Notes: generated from the sequence alone by a model not told the origin. DNA of 64,000 bases from Rhodobium gokarnense (GCF_025961475.1 NZ_JAOQNS010000001.1:434001-498000); one strand, 5' to 3'; shown: positions 1 through 8,435, numbered from the stretch's first letter. A program made the numbers and translations.

Positions 1-664
1 GGATCAGCGGCGCGATGTCCTGGATCTTCAGGCCCGCCTCGACGACCAGATCCGCCTGGCCGGCGGCAAGCACGCAATAGCCGTAGCAGTCGGTGCCGAA
101 GCGGGTGAGCTTTGCCGCGCGCGACACGGCGTCGAAGGCCGGGCGCTCGGCATCGGAGAAGAAATCCGGTCCGGTGGAGAGCAGCGCGGCATCGGCAAGG
201 TCCGGGCAGGGGCGGGTCTTCAGCGGCGTCTCGGTGCCGCCATGCGTCAGCACCGCCGTCTCGCAGTCGCCGAAGAAGGTCTCGCCGACGAAGGGCTGGT
301 GCATCATGCCGATGCGCGGCCGGCCGCCCTCCATGCGCCCGATGAGGACGCCCCAGGTCGGCAGGCCGACGATGAAGCCGCGGGTGCCGTCGATCGGATC
401 GAGGATCCAGACCGCATCCGCATCGCCCCGCTCCAGCCCGTGCTCCTCGCCGTCGATGCCGTCCTCGGGGAACCGCTCGGCGATCAGCCGGCGCATCGCC
501 GCCTCCGCCGCCCGGTCCGCCTCGGTCACCGGATCGAAGGCGGTTTCGTCCTTGTTGTCGACTCGGGACAAATTCCGAAAGCGCGGAAGAATCTCGTCCG
601 AGGCCGCTTTCGCGAGTGCTTCGCAGAAGAATTTCAGTTGATCTGAGGCTAGCATATCAGCCAT
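1..664 (-). CDS. Inositol monophosphatase family protein (histidinol-phosphatase-like), 3' end outside window
   Basis: Mg-dependent sugar/inositol/histidinol phosphate phosphatase family. Translated from the right, the frame shows the family metal-site motifs in order: D-x-V-T-E-A-D near residue 40, the G-E-E-H loop, then W-I-L-D-P-I-D-G-T with the catalytic Asp residues. The long form with an I-D-G-E-E-H loop is typical of HisN-type histidinol-phosphatases in rhizobia, but substrate cannot be settled from sequence alone. Two in-frame ATGs (664 and 655) are possible starts. The stop codon lies beyond the left edge, so the C-terminus is missing here. Confidence 0.85.
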   Translation of the reverse strand, partial: MADMLASDQLKFFCEALAKAASDEILPRFRNLSRVDNKDETAFDPVTEADRAAEAAMRRLIAERFPEDGIDGEEHGLERGDADAVWILDPIDGTRGFIVGLPTWGVLIGRMEGGRPRIGMMHQPFVGETFFGDCETAVLTHGGTETPLKTRPCPDLADAALLSTGPDFFSDAERPAFDAVSRAAKLTRFGTDCYGYCVLAAGQADLVVEAGLKIQDIAPLI

Positions 665-1034
665 GCAAAGTGCGCAATGCTTCGGGTTTTCACGGACATT
701 CGTCTACCATACCGTCAAAAACTGTCCAATAAAATTATTTAAAATCAAACAGTTGCGACGTATGGCTGTTTTTCAGGCAGTTTCAACCCCAGGGTAAATT
801 TCGCCCAAAATTTGCTTTTGAGGCGCGTTCGGCGCGCGATGCGACGTGACGGCACTTGACCTTTTTGCGCTGCACTTTCATATTTGTGCAGTGCGGTACG
901 ACGCTGTCGTATCGCTGCCCTCCTTGGGCGTTTCCTCCCTAGACTTGGGCCGCCTCTTGCAAAAGAGAGCGGCCCCTTTTCTTTTCCGGCCCTCATTTCT
1001 CTGAAGTCTGCTGTTCGCGGCGTTGCCCGTGCGC
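665..1034. other. Intergenic region with an orphan GC hairpin
   Basis: This 370-base stretch separates two minus-strand genes and should carry the promoter of the upstream-reading phosphatase gene. The part from about 690 to 760 is AT-rich. No RNA gene or credible small ORF was recognised. The only strong structure is the hairpin at 947-975, listed separately. Confidence 0.6.
947..980 (+). terminator. Possible intrinsic terminator (hairpin plus T-rich tail)
   Basis: GGGCCGC (947-953) pairs with GCGGCCC (969-975), with further CTCTT/AAGAG pairing inside, followed on the plus strand by TTTTCTTTT. No plus-strand gene ends just upstream. It may instead serve the minus-strand amidohydrolase gene that ends at 1035, but on that strand the U-tract is poor. 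Confidence 0.4.
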
Positions 1035-1925
1035 CTATTCGGCCGCCTGGGACTGGGGGATGAACCCTCCCAGATCGATATCGGCCATGGCGTCGATGAA
1101 GGTGGCGATGTCGCGCTCCAGGCGCCCCCATCCGGCGGCCCGCTCATAGGTCCGCTCGTCCATGTAGAGCGCGCGGTTGACCTCGACCTGCAGGGCGTGC
1201 AGCCCCTGGGCCGGGCGGCCGTAATGCTCGGTGATGAAGCCGCCGGCATAGGGCTTGTTGCGGGCGACCGAGTAGCCGAGGCCGCGCAGGACCCGCGCGG
1301 CGGTATCGGAGACGATGTCGCTGCAGGAAGTGCCGAAGCGGTCGCCGATGACGAAGTCGGGCCGGCGCCAGCGGTCCTGGCCGCGCACGACCGAGGGCAT
1401 CGAATGGCAGTCGATCAGCACCGCATGGCCGAAGCGCACATGGGTCTCGGCGAGAATGCGCCTCAGGGCCGCGTGGTAGGGCTTGTAGAGCATCTCGATG
1501 CGCCGCATGGCGTCCGACAGCGGCAGCCGGTCGATATAGATCTCCTGGCGCTCCGCGACGATGCGCGCGATCGTGCCGAGGCCGCTGGCGACCCGCGGCG
1601 AGCGGCTGTTGGCGTAGCGCGGCAGCTCGCCGTCGATCATCGCCGGGTCAAGCTCGTAGGGCTCGCGGTTGACGTCGAGATAGGCGCGGGGGAAGCGGGC
1701 CCTGAGCATCGGCGCACCGCGCGCGATCGCCGCCGCAAACAGCTCGTCGACGAAGGAATCCTCGGACCGGCGGATGGTGTTCTCGCACAGCCGCGAGGCT
1801 TCCAGGAACGCTTCCGGGTAGTCGTGGCCCGAGTGCGGCGAATTGAAGACGAAGGGAATCTCGTGTGCGGCCGGGCGGATCACATCGAAGGGTGGACTGT
1901 CGTCGAAATTTTCGATGATCTTCAT
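1035..1925 (-). CDS. N-formylglutamate amidohydrolase family protein
   Basis: Hydrolase of the N-formylglutamate amidohydrolase (FGase/HutG) family, which releases formate and glutamate from N-formylglutamate, classically the last step of one histidine-degradation route. The 296-residue protein has family landmarks: FNSPHSG near residue 27 (metal-ligand His), D-V-N-R-E-P-Y-E-L-D near 84, D-C-H-S-M-P near 173 and a late E-H-Y-G segment. Length matches the family. No other hut gene is nearby. The neighbouring cpdR gene is divergently transcribed, an arrangement I recall from rhizobia, so the gene may serve general amino-acid salvage. ATG at 1925 has only a weak ribosome-binding site. Confidence 0.88.
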   Translation of the reverse strand: MKIIENFDDSPPFDVIRPAAHEIPFVFNSPHSGHDYPEAFLEASRLCENTIRRSEDSFVDELFAAAIARGAPMLRARFPRAYLDVNREPYELDPAMIDGELPRYANSRSPRVASGLGTIARIVAERQEIYIDRLPLSDAMRRIEMLYKPYHAALRRILAETHVRFGHAVLIDCHSMPSVVRGQDRWRRPDFVIGDRFGTSCSDIVSDTAARVLRGLGYSVARNKPYAGGFITEHYGRPAQGLHALQVEVNRALYMDERTYERAAGWGRLERDIATFIDAMADIDLGGFIPQSQAAE

Positions 1926-2132
1926 CGCGTCTGTTTGCTATTCTGCCGGACCGGGTGAAGGGATGGAACGCATGGTTAATTCCGCGCATGGTGCCAAGAA
2001 CGCGCGGCGCTGTCCATCGCTGCCTGCAATCGGCGCCGGTTTCACCGGTTATTTACCAGACCGGCGGTCTAATGGGGCGACAACGGACGGCAGAGGCCGG
2101 CAAAGATAATCAAAATCGGAACAGGTACCTGA

Positions 2133-2492
2133 ATGTCGCGGATACTCCTTGCCGAAGACGACAACGATATGCGTCGTTTTCTCACCAAAGCCCTCCAGAC
2201 TGCGGGCTATGACGTCATCTCTTTCGACAACGGCCGCAGTGCCTATGAGCGGGTGCGCGAGGAACCGTTCACGCTGCTCCTGACCGACATCGTCATGCCG
2301 GAGATGGACGGCATCGAGCTCGCCCGCCGGGCGACCCAGCTCGATCCGGACCTGAAGGTGATGTTCATCACCGGCTTTGCCGCCGTCGCGCTCAATCCGG
2401 ATTCCAACGCCCCCAAGGATGCCAAGGTGCTCTCCAAGCCCTTCCATCTGCGCGAGCTCGTCAACGAGGTCGAGCGGCTGCTGGCGGCCTGA
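2133..2492 (+). CDS. cpdR: Single-domain response regulator CpdR
   Basis: Stand-alone 119-residue receiver domain with no output domain. It has the acidic pair E8-D9-D10, phospho-acceptor D52 in L-L-T-D-I-V-M-P-E-M-D-G, and the conserved Lys in L-S-K-P-F-H-L. The sequence matches CpdR, which in Caulobacter and rhizobia is phosphorylated through the CckA-ChpT relay. In its unphosphorylated form it directs ClpXP to the cell pole to degrade CtrA and other substrates. It is divergent from the amidohydrolase gene and just upstream of tRNA-Val. The assignment rests on sequence resemblance plus this context. Confidence 0.9.
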   Translation: MSRILLAEDDNDMRRFLTKALQTAGYDVISFDNGRSAYERVREEPFTLLLTDIVMPEMDGIELARRATQLDPDLKVMFITGFAAVALNPDSNAPKDAKVLSKPFHLRELVNEVERLLAA

Positions 2493-2560
2493 TCCTGCGC
2501 TTGCCGGCACCTGGCGCGGGCGGCAAAACGTCCGCGAAAAGGTTTCCCGCCTTTCGGGTC

Positions 2561-2588
2561 TTGCACGGCGCAACGAAGCCGGCTATAT
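2561..2588 (+). promoter_or_regulatory. Promoter of tRNA-Val
   Basis: TTGCAC (2561-2566) and CTATAT (2583-2588) are separated by 16 bases, a good housekeeping-sigma promoter for an alphaproteobacterium. It would start transcription about 30-35 bases before the tRNA. Confidence 0.65.
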
Positions 2589-2629
2589 CCCCCGAACGTC
2601 GTCCCGGCGACGCCAAAACCCCGGGTTTT

Positions 2630-2704
2630 GGGCGGTTAGCTCAGCGGGAGAGCACTACGTTGACATCGTAGGGGTCACTGGTTCAATCCCAGTACCGCCC
2701 ACCA
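2630..2704 (+). tRNA. tRNA-Val (anticodon GAC)
   Basis: The full cloverleaf can be drawn. The acceptor GGGCGGT (2630-2636) pairs with ACCGCCC (2694-2700). The D arm begins GCTCAGCGGGAGAGC. The anticodon stem CTACG/CGTAG encloses TTGACAT, giving anticodon GAC for valine GUC codons. The T loop is GTTCAATCC. The discriminator A and an encoded CCA (2702-2704) complete the 75-nt gene. Confidence 0.97.
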
Positions 2705-2716
2705 TTTTCTCTCTTT

Positions 2717-3030
2717 TTTGTCTCACGGCCGAGCGTTCGCTAACGCTCACTGGCCTGCGACGGCGCCTCGCATCGGCTCGGGCGGCTGTTCGCCTTGCGA
2801 GCCCTGCGGGCTCGTTTTTTTTTGTTTCACGGCAGGCTCGCTTCGCTCGCGCCCGCGACGGCGCGCGTTTTCGCGCGGCGCCCGTTCGGGCTTGCGAGCG
2901 CTTTGCGCTCGGTTATTTGTCTCGCGGCCGGCCGGCTTTGATCACGCCTGTTTCGTGCGGCCTGGCGGTCGCTCTTGCGCGCCCGCGCGGGCGCGGTTTC
3001 TTCGTTCATGGCAAGCTTGCTTTGCTCTCT
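2717..3030. repeat. Degenerate hairpin-rich tandem repeats downstream of tRNA-Val
   Basis: A T-rich stretch followed by a GTYTCRYGGC-like core recurs at about 2720, 2824, 2919 and 3004, with spacings of roughly 104, 95 and 84 bases. A partial fifth copy may begin near 2950. Between the cores are short perfect GC stems, for example GAGCG/CGCTC, GCTCGCTTCGCTCGC and CGCCCGCGCGGGCG. An open frame crosses the region, but its Arg/Ala/Cys-rich composition and the repeats argue against coding. No other gene is seen between 2705 and 3247. Confidence 0.55.
2798..2823 (+). terminator. Intrinsic terminator after tRNA-Val
   Basis: CGAGCCC (2798-2804), a 3-base loop, GGGCTCG (2808-2814) and nine T residues (2815-2823) form a textbook rho-independent terminator, 94 bases after the tRNA. 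It lies inside the repeat region. Confidence 0.8.
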
Positions 3031-3148
3031 GCCGCCGGGAAAGGTGCCGCCGGCCCGCCTTCCGCGGCGCGCGCGCCGGGGCGTTCAGCCTTTTCCGGCC
3101 CATTCCGAACCGGTTTTCATGACGTGCCCGATTGACTGGAATGAAATT

Positions 3149-3165
3149 TGTTATAACGTGTAACA
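3149..3165. promoter_or_regulatory. Predicted GntR-type operator upstream of aapJ
   Basis: TGTTA-N7-TAACA is a perfect inverted repeat inside an AT-rich patch of otherwise GC-rich DNA, 83 bases before the aapJ start. The same element in inverted orientation lies before the E1 alpha gene, with weaker copies before the GntR gene and the SDR gene. I infer it is bound by the FCD-family regulator encoded at 7517-8203. Confidence 0.65.
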
Positions 3166-3247
3166 TATCTCAGCAATGCGACGGACGGTCTTGAGCGTTG
3201 CGGGAGCCAGGGGAGCCGGCATGCGCCGGTCAAAAAAGGAGCTGAAA

Positions 3248-4288
3248 ATGATGAAATCACTGATGAGGGCGACTGCGGCCGGCATTCTTCTGAGCGCTGC
3301 CGCCATGGTCCCCGCCCATGCGGAATTCGGCGAGACCCTCGCCGCCGTCAAGGAGCGCGGCGCGCTCGCCTGCACCGGCCACAACGGTTCCTATCTCGGC
3401 CTTGCCGAGGTCGACGACAAGGGCAACTGGAAGGGCTTCGACATCGATCTGTGCCGTGCCGTCGCCACGGCGATCTTCGGTGACTATGAAGACCACCTGA
3501 AGATCCTGCCGACGAGCTGGGCCCAGCGCTGGCCGGCGATCCAGTCCGGCGAGTTGGACGTCATCATCAAGGCGACCGGCTGGACCATGGGCCGCGACAC
3601 CGAACTCGGCCTGCAGTTCTCCAACATCTACATGATGGCGCCGATCAAGATGCTGGTTCGCAAGGACCTGGGCGCCAAGTCGGTCAAGGACCTGGACGGC
3701 GGTTCCGTCTGCGTGCCGGCCGGCACCTCCACCGAGCGGTCCGTCGCCGAGTATCTCAAGGCGAATGACGTGACCATGGAGTTCGTCACCACCGAAAAGA
3801 CCGAGGAGAGCGAGGCGGCGTACCTTTCCGGCCGTTGCGACGTGTTCGCCCAGTGGGACGTGCAGCTCGCCGTGCTGCGCCTCAAGGCGGACGATCCGAG
3901 CGCCCATGTCATCCTGCCCGACACCGTCTCCGCCGAGCCGGTGGCCATGGCCGTGCGCCAGGGCGACGACGGCTGGCTCGACATCATGAACTTCACCCTG
4001 TCGGCGCTGCTCGCGGCCGAGGAAAACGGCATCACCAGCGAGAATGTCGACGAGATGAAGGCCAATCCGCCGACCCCGGTGGTCGGCAAGCTGCTCGGCG
4101 CCACCCCCGGCATCGGCACCCGCATGGGCCTATCCGACGACTGGGCCTACAACGTCATCAAGAAGCTCGGCAACTACGACGAGATGTTCGAGCGCAATCT
4201 CGGCCAGGGCTCGCCCTACAAGCTGGAACGCGGCATCAACTCGCTTTGGAGCGACGGCGGCGTTCTGTTCCCGATCCTGGTAGACTGA
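3248..4288 (+). CDS. aapJ: Amino-acid ABC transporter periplasmic binding protein (AapJ type)
   Basis: Solute-binding protein of a polar amino-acid importer. A signal peptide covers about residues 1-25 and ends A-H-A before E-F-G. The mature domain begins with the family pattern C-T-G-H-N-G-S-Y-L-G and contains G-F-D-I-D-L-C-R-A-V-A near residue 60, typical of AapJ/BztA general L-amino-acid binders. Length (346 aa) fits. Start at ATG 3248 is supported by AAAGGAG nine bases upstream; ATG 3251 is equally possible. It is first in aapJQMP and followed by an intercistronic stem-loop. The linked catabolic genes suggest a narrower amino-acid or amine substrate than the classical broad Aap system. 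Confidence 0.9.
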   Translation: MMKSLMRATAAGILLSAAAMVPAHAEFGETLAAVKERGALACTGHNGSYLGLAEVDDKGNWKGFDIDLCRAVATAIFGDYEDHLKILPTSWAQRWPAIQSGELDVIIKATGWTMGRDTELGLQFSNIYMMAPIKMLVRKDLGAKSVKDLDGGSVCVPAGTSTERSVAEYLKANDVTMEFVTTEKTEESEAAYLSGRCDVFAQWDVQLAVLRLKADDPSAHVILPDTVSAEPVAMAVRQGDDGWLDIMNFTLSALLAAEENGITSENVDEMKANPPTPVVGKLLGATPGIGTRMGLSDDWAYNVIKKLGNYDEMFERNLGQGSPYKLERGINSLWSDGGVLFPILVD

Positions 4289-4298
4289 TCAGAAAGGC

Positions 4299-4322
4299 AG
4301 GGCCGGCGATCGCGCCGGCCCT
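4299..4322 (+). other. Intercistronic stem-loop between aapJ and aapQ
   Basis: A 10-bp perfect stem (4299-4308 with 4313-4322) and a 4-base loop, with no following T-run. Such hairpins after binding-protein genes usually protect the upstream mRNA, so that more binding protein than permease is made. Confidence 0.6.
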
Positions 4323-4334
4323 CGCTTTGCAGAG

Positions 4335-5522
4335 ATGATAGCTGCGCACAGAATGACACGGGACCGGCTCGTCACCCTCCTTGCCTCAAGGCACTTTCAG
4401 GCAGTCGTTGCGGCGATCGTCGTCGTCGTGCTCGCGGGCCTCATCTATGCCGGCCAGCAGGAGCTGATGGCCAAGGGGATCGTCTCCGGCTTCGATTTCC
4501 TGTGGCGCAGCACCGGCTGGGACATCGGCTTCTCCCTCATTCCCTATTCGATCAGCGACCCCTACTGGAAGGTGCTGCTGATCGGGCTGATGAACACCCT
4601 GTTCCTCGGCTTTGCGGGCCTGGCGCTCGCCACCCTCGTCGGCGTCCTCGTCGGCGTCGCCCGGACCTCGCACAATCCGGTCCTCAACGCGATCGGCACG
4701 ATCTATGTGGAAACGTTCCGCAACGTGCCGCTGATCCTGCAGGCGTTCTTCTGGTACGCCGTCTATACCCATCTGCCGCCGCCGCGCCGCGCCATCGAAT
4801 TCGGCGACGCGATCTTCCTCAGCGCCCGCGGCATCTATCTTCCGGGCTTCAACATCTCCAACGGCGCGATCGCGATCTGTGCCGTGCTGCTGGTCGTCGG
4901 CATCGTTGCCGCGCTCTGGCTGATCTCGTCACGGCGCCTGACGGGCTGGGCCGAGGCTCGGCGGCTGCCGCTGGCGGGCCTGGCGCTGGTCGTCGCCGCC
5001 ATTGCCATCTTTCTCGTCGGCGAGGCCGGGCGGATCGCGGACCAGCCGGTGATCAGCATGCCTGAGCTGCGCGGCCTCAACATCCGCGGCGGGCTGCGGC
5101 TGACGTCGGAGTTCGCGGCGCTGCTCACGGCCATGTCGCTCTATGGCGGCGCCTATCTCGGCGAGATCATCCGCGCCGGCTTCCTGTCGATCCCCAAGGG
5201 GCAGATCGAGGCGGCCAAGGCGCTTGGGTTCAGGCCGTTCCACATCTTCACGCTGGTGCGGTTGCCGCTCGCCATCCGCGCCATCCTGCCGACGCTCACC
5301 AACCAGTATGTCTGGCTGATCAAGGCGACCACGCTCGGCATCGCCGTCGGCTTTTCCGACTTCTTCCTCGTCATTTCCACCTCGATCAACCAGAGCGGCC
5401 AGACCGTGGAGCTCCTCCTCATCCTGATGGGCGGGTTCCTCCTCATCAACTACACGATCGGCACGGTCATGAACGCCATCAACCGGTCGATCGCGATCAA
5501 GGGCCAGGGGACGCGCAAGTGA
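4335..5522 (+). CDS. aapQ: Amino-acid ABC transporter permease (AapQ type)
   Basis: Inner-membrane permease of the importer, 395 aa, about eight hydrophobic segments. The N-terminal part shows D-P-Y-W-K-V-L-L-I-G-L-M-N-T typical of AapQ/BztB. The cytoplasmic coupling loop E-I-I-R-A-G-F-L-S-I-P-K-G-Q-I-E-A-A-K-A-L-G (near residue 280) is the EAA motif that contacts the ATPase. The long form, with an extra central transmembrane block, is characteristic of the Aap/Bzt family rather than small HisQM permeases. The gene pairs with aapM, 30 bases downstream. ATG 4353 is an alternative start. Confidence 0.9.
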   Translation: MIAAHRMTRDRLVTLLASRHFQAVVAAIVVVVLAGLIYAGQQELMAKGIVSGFDFLWRSTGWDIGFSLIPYSISDPYWKVLLIGLMNTLFLGFAGLALATLVGVLVGVARTSHNPVLNAIGTIYVETFRNVPLILQAFFWYAVYTHLPPPRRAIEFGDAIFLSARGIYLPGFNISNGAIAICAVLLVVGIVAALWLISSRRLTGWAEARRLPLAGLALVVAAIAIFLVGEAGRIADQPVISMPELRGLNIRGGLRLTSEFAALLTAMSLYGGAYLGEIIRAGFLSIPKGQIEAAKALGFRPFHIFTLVRLPLAIRAILPTLTNQYVWLIKATTLGIAVGFSDFFLVISTSINQSGQTVELLLILMGGFLLINYTIGTVMNAINRSIAIKGQGTRK

Positions 5523-5552
5523 CGATCATGCTGTGCGAGGGGATCTTTCCAC

Positions 5553-6653
5553 ATGGCTGACACCATGCTGCGGACGTCCGGCGTTTCGATGGAGCCGCCG
5601 CGCCAGAGCGCGCTGGAAAAGTTCCGCGCCGACTATTTCGGCCGGCCGTCCGACGTCATCCTCACCCTCGGCGGCACCGCGCTCCTCGTCTATATCGGCT
5701 GGACCCTCTTCCAGTGGGCGATCCTTGATGCGGCGTTCTCGGCCGATGTCGGGCCGAAGGCCTGCGAGGCCAAGGCCGGTGCCTGCTGGTCGGTGATCGC
5801 GGCGCGCTGGCGGCTGATGTTCTTCGGGCTCTACCCTTACGAGGAGCACTGGCGGTCGGGCCTCGCCTGCGCCATCGCCATCGGCGTCGCGATCCTGTCC
5901 TGTGTGCCCTATTTCTGGGCCGCCAAAAGGCTCGCCATCGCCTGGGTGCTCGGCTTTGCCGCCTTCGTCATCCTGATGCGCGGCGGCATCTTCGGCCTCT
6001 CCGAAGTCACGGAAGAGCAGTGGGGCGGGCTGTCGCTGACGATCTTCATCTTTGCCGCCGTCGCGCTCATCGGCATGCCGTTGTCGATCCTGCTCGCCCT
6101 GATGCGGCGCTCCTCCACGCCGTTCGTCTCCGTGCCGGTCGGCCTCCTCATCGACACGGTGCGCTCGCTGCCGCTGATCACCATCCTCTTCACCGTTGCC
6201 GTTGTCGTGCCGATCCTGGTACCGAGCTGGCTGCAGGGCGAAAAGCTCTACCGGGTGATCGCCGGCATGGCGCTGTTCTTTGCCGCCTACCAGGCCGAGA
6301 TCATCCGCAGTGGCATCCAGTCGCTTTCCTCGGGCCAGGACGAGGCGGGCCGGACCCTCGGGCTCACCTACTGGCAGCGGATGATCTACATCGTCCTGCC
6401 CCAGGCGTTCCGCCGCGCATTGCCGCCGACGATCAACCAGATGGTCATCACCTTCAAGGAGACCTCGCTGATCATCATCGTCGGCCTGTTCGAGTTCCTC
6501 GCCTCCGGCAATGCGGCCTACGGGTCGGGCGAATGGGCGTTCGCCTATGTCGAGGTCTACGTCTTCATCGCCTTCGTCTATTTCGTCTTCGTGTTCAGCC
6601 TGTCGCGCTACGGCGCCTATCTGGAACGCCGCATGCGCATCGCGCAGCACTGA
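5553..6653 (+). CDS. aapM: Amino-acid ABC transporter permease (AapM type)
   Basis: Second permease subunit of the importer, 366 aa. A hydrophilic N-terminus is followed by about eight membrane segments. The EAA coupling loop reads S-S-G-Q-D-E-A-G-R-T-L-G near residue 260. Y-P-Y-E-E-H-W-R-S-G in the first periplasmic region is typical of AapM/BztC. Start at ATG 5553 has GAGGGGA ten bases upstream. The stop at 6651 is followed at once by the ATPase gene, consistent with translational coupling. Confidence 0.9.
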   Translation: MADTMLRTSGVSMEPPRQSALEKFRADYFGRPSDVILTLGGTALLVYIGWTLFQWAILDAAFSADVGPKACEAKAGACWSVIAARWRLMFFGLYPYEEHWRSGLACAIAIGVAILSCVPYFWAAKRLAIAWVLGFAAFVILMRGGIFGLSEVTEEQWGGLSLTIFIFAAVALIGMPLSILLALMRRSSTPFVSVPVGLLIDTVRSLPLITILFTVAVVVPILVPSWLQGEKLYRVIAGMALFFAAYQAEIIRSGIQSLSSGQDEAGRTLGLTYWQRMIYIVLPQAFRRALPPTINQMVITFKETSLIIIVGLFEFLASGNAAYGSGEWAFAYVEVYVFIAFVYFVFVFSLSRYGAYLERRMRIAQH

Positions 6654-6668
6654 GTGGGAATTGACCAA

Positions 6669-7418
6669 ATGCTCGCAACCGGCCCCCACGCCATCCGGGT
6701 GGATCGCCTCAACAAGTATTACAATGCCCACCACGCCCTGAAGGACGTCAGCCTGACCGTGGAGAACGGCGAGCGGATCGTCATCTGCGGGCCGTCCGGG
6801 TCCGGCAAGTCGACGCTGATCCGCTGCATCAGCCGGCTGGAGGACCACCAGTCCGGCGACATCACCGTGCTCGGGCACCGGATCGGCCATGACGAGGTCA
6901 GCGAGGCCCGCATCCACCGCGAGGTCGGGATGGTGTTCCAGCACTTCAACCTGTTCCCGCACATGACGATCCTGGAGAACTGCACGCTGGCGCCGATCCG
7001 GGTGCGCAAGATGTCGCGCGCGGACGCCGAGGCGCGGGCGATGCAGTTCCTGGAGCGGGTGCACATTCCCGAACAGGCGCACAAATATCCGGGCGAACTT
7101 TCGGGCGGCCAGCAGCAGCGGGTGGCGATCGCCCGCTCGCTCTGCATGATGCCGCAGATCATGCTGTTCGACGAACCGACCTCCGCCCTCGACCCGGAGA
7201 TGATCGCCGAGGTGCTCGACGTGATGATCGAGCTCGCCTCCGACGGCCTGACGATGATTTGCGTTACCCACGAGATGGGCTTTGCCCGCAAGGCGGCGGA
7301 CCGCGTCATCTTCATGGACAAGGGCGAGATCGTCGAGGAGGCGCCCCCGGAGGTCTTCTTCTCCGCTCCCCGACACCAAAGAACGAAGGATTTTCTCGGG
7401 CAGATCTTGTCGCACTGA
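6669..7418 (+). CDS. aapP: Amino-acid ABC transporter ATP-binding protein (AapP type)
   Basis: ATPase that powers the importer. Motifs in order: Walker [11 protein letters not shown]-loop V-F-Q-H-F-N-L-F-P, signature L-S-G-G-Q-Q-Q-R, Walker B I-M-L-F-D-E-P-T, and switch His in V-T-H-E-M. Length (about 249 aa) matches GlnQ/AapP proteins. ATG 6669 has GGGAA at good spacing. A GTG at 6654, directly after the aapM stop, would add five residues. It ends 98 bases before the GntR gene on the same strand. Confidence 0.92.
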   Translation: MLATGPHAIRVDRLNKYYNAHHALKDVSLTVENGERIVICGPSGSGKSTLIRCISRLEDHQSGDITVLGHRIGHDEVSEARIHREVGMVFQHFNLFPHMTILENCTLAPIRVRKMSRADAEARAMQFLERVHIPEQAHKYPGELSGGQQQRVAIARSLCMMPQIMLFDEPTSALDPEMIAEVLDVMIELASDGLTMICVTHEMGFARKAADRVIFMDKGEIVEEAPPEVFFSAPRHQRTKDFLGQILSH

Positions 7419-7453
7419 GGTGTTGCTGTGGACAGTCCTAATGGTAGGGCATC

Positions 7454-7470
7454 CGTTATATGATATACGA
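7454..7470. promoter_or_regulatory. Predicted weak operator upstream of the GntR gene
   Basis: CGTTA-N7-TACGA keeps the outer geometry of the TGTTA-N7-TAACA elements and sits 47 bases before the chosen GntR start. This is consistent with autoregulation. An ATG at 7460 falls inside this element, another reason to prefer the downstream start. Confidence 0.45.
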
Positions 7471-7516
7471 CGCAAACGATTTCCCGAGAACGACTTTCCG
7501 CGAGGCAAAAACCGGC

Positions 7517-8203
7517 ATGTCATCTACTCTTGAAAGCTTCAGGCCGGTCGAGCGCAAGGAAACGCTCGGGACACTGGTTCGCGAACAGCTCCGCTCCGCC
7601 ATCATGGCGGGTCAGTTCATGCCCGGCGAGAAGCTGACGATTCGCGCCGTCGCCAAGGCGCTCGACGTCAGCCTGACGCCGGCCCGCGAGGCGCTGTTCA
7701 ACCTCGTTGCCGAAGGGGCGCTGGAAACCCAGCCGAACGGCACCGTCTGCGTTCCCGAAATGGACGAGAATCGGCTGATCGAGATCACCAAGATCCGCAT
7801 CAACCTGGAAGGCCTTGCCGCCCGCGAGGCGGCGCCGCGGCTGTCGCCGGAGCTCGTCACCAGGCTTGAGGACACCAACGAAAAGCTGATCGAGGCCGAC
7901 GAGGCGCGGGACTACACGGCGCTCCGGACGCTCAACTGGCAGTTCCACTTCGCCATCTACGAGGCGGCCCAGATGCCGCAGCTCTGCAAGATGATCGAAT
8001 CCTGCTGGCTGATGATCGGCTCCTATCTGAACGTCCTCTACCCCGATTACGGCCAGGTGAATGTGGGCATCGACATCCACCGCGAGATCATCAAGGCGGT
8101 GAAGGCGCGGGATGCAGAGAAGCTTGAGGCGACCATCGCGCTGGACATCCGCACCGCCGGTGACTGGCTTGCCGAGATGATCCGCAAGCGCGGGGCCGAC
8201 TAG
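7517..8203 (+). CDS. GntR family transcriptional regulator (FadR subfamily, FCD domain)
   Basis: Predicted ligand-responsive repressor of the surrounding catabolic island. The winged helix-turn-helix spans about residues 10-75 (LRSAIMAGQFMPGEKLTIR, then V-S-L-T-P-A-R-E-A-L). The C-terminal helical FCD domain carries likely metal-ligand His residues in Q-F-H-F-A-I-Y-E-A and D-I-H-R-E-I-I. The 228-aa length is typical. I chose ATG 7517 because GCGAGG lies upstream and the HTH begins soon after. The gene sits between the transporter and the dehydrogenase operon, whose promoters carry the same inverted repeat. The ligand is unknown. Confidence 0.88.
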   Translation: MSSTLESFRPVERKETLGTLVREQLRSAIMAGQFMPGEKLTIRAVAKALDVSLTPAREALFNLVAEGALETQPNGTVCVPEMDENRLIEITKIRINLEGLAAREAAPRLSPELVTRLEDTNEKLIEADEARDYTALRTLNWQFHFAIYEAAQMPQLCKMIESCWLMIGSYLNVLYPDYGQVNVGIDIHREIIKAVKARDAEKLEATIALDIRTAGDWLAEMIRKRGAD

Positions 8204-8261
8204 GTCCACAAGTACGGCCGGGCCGGCCTTCGTCCGCGAATCGCCCGTTTCCCGGCGGCTC

Positions 8262-8282
8262 CCCGGTCCGGACGGGTTTTTT
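8262..8282 (+). terminator. Weak intrinsic terminator after the GntR gene
   Basis: CCCG (8262-8265) and CGGG (8273-8276) form a short stem directly followed by six T residues. The stem is short, so termination may be partial. Confidence 0.4.
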
Positions 8283-8397
8283 CGCCGGCTGGGCGCTACG
8301 CTTCCGGCTGCGGTCTTTCCTTTCATCACGACGACTGTCTTCGGCTTGCGGATGTCCTTTCGCGGCCAGTTTGCCCTTGCGGCTTTTTGAAGTTATG

Positions 8398-8414
8398 TGT
8401 TACATGTTATAACA
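8398..8414. promoter_or_regulatory. Predicted GntR-type operator upstream of the E1 alpha gene
   Basis: TGTTA-N7-TAACA, the reverse-complement arrangement of the aapJ element, matching it over about 20 bases including flanks. It lies 22 bases before the E1 alpha ATG and overlaps a TATAAC that could be the -10 box, as expected for repression. Confidence 0.65.
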
Positions 8415-8435
8415 AAATAACGCGGAAAAGGCCGG

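Noticed and set aside
2717..3030. CRISPR array
   Set aside because: Units are degenerate, spacing varies from 84 to 104 bases, there are no uniform repeats and spacers, and no cas genes are in the window.
2718..3122. 134-aa plus-strand frame across the post-tRNA repeats
   Set aside because: Lies in a hairpin-rich repeat and contains a terminator. The Arg/Ala/Cys-rich product has no ribosome-binding site or family resemblance.
2630..3247. Integrated element using tRNA-Val as attachment site
   Set aside because: No integrase, no repeated tRNA 3' end and no mobile genes nearby; the genes that follow look like ordinary chromosome.
5526..7523. 665-aa open frame on the minus strand opposite aapM and aapP
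   Set aside because: It lies fully antisense to two clearly recognised genes, has His/Asp/Arg-rich composition and no family motifs. Long antisense frames are expected at this GC content.
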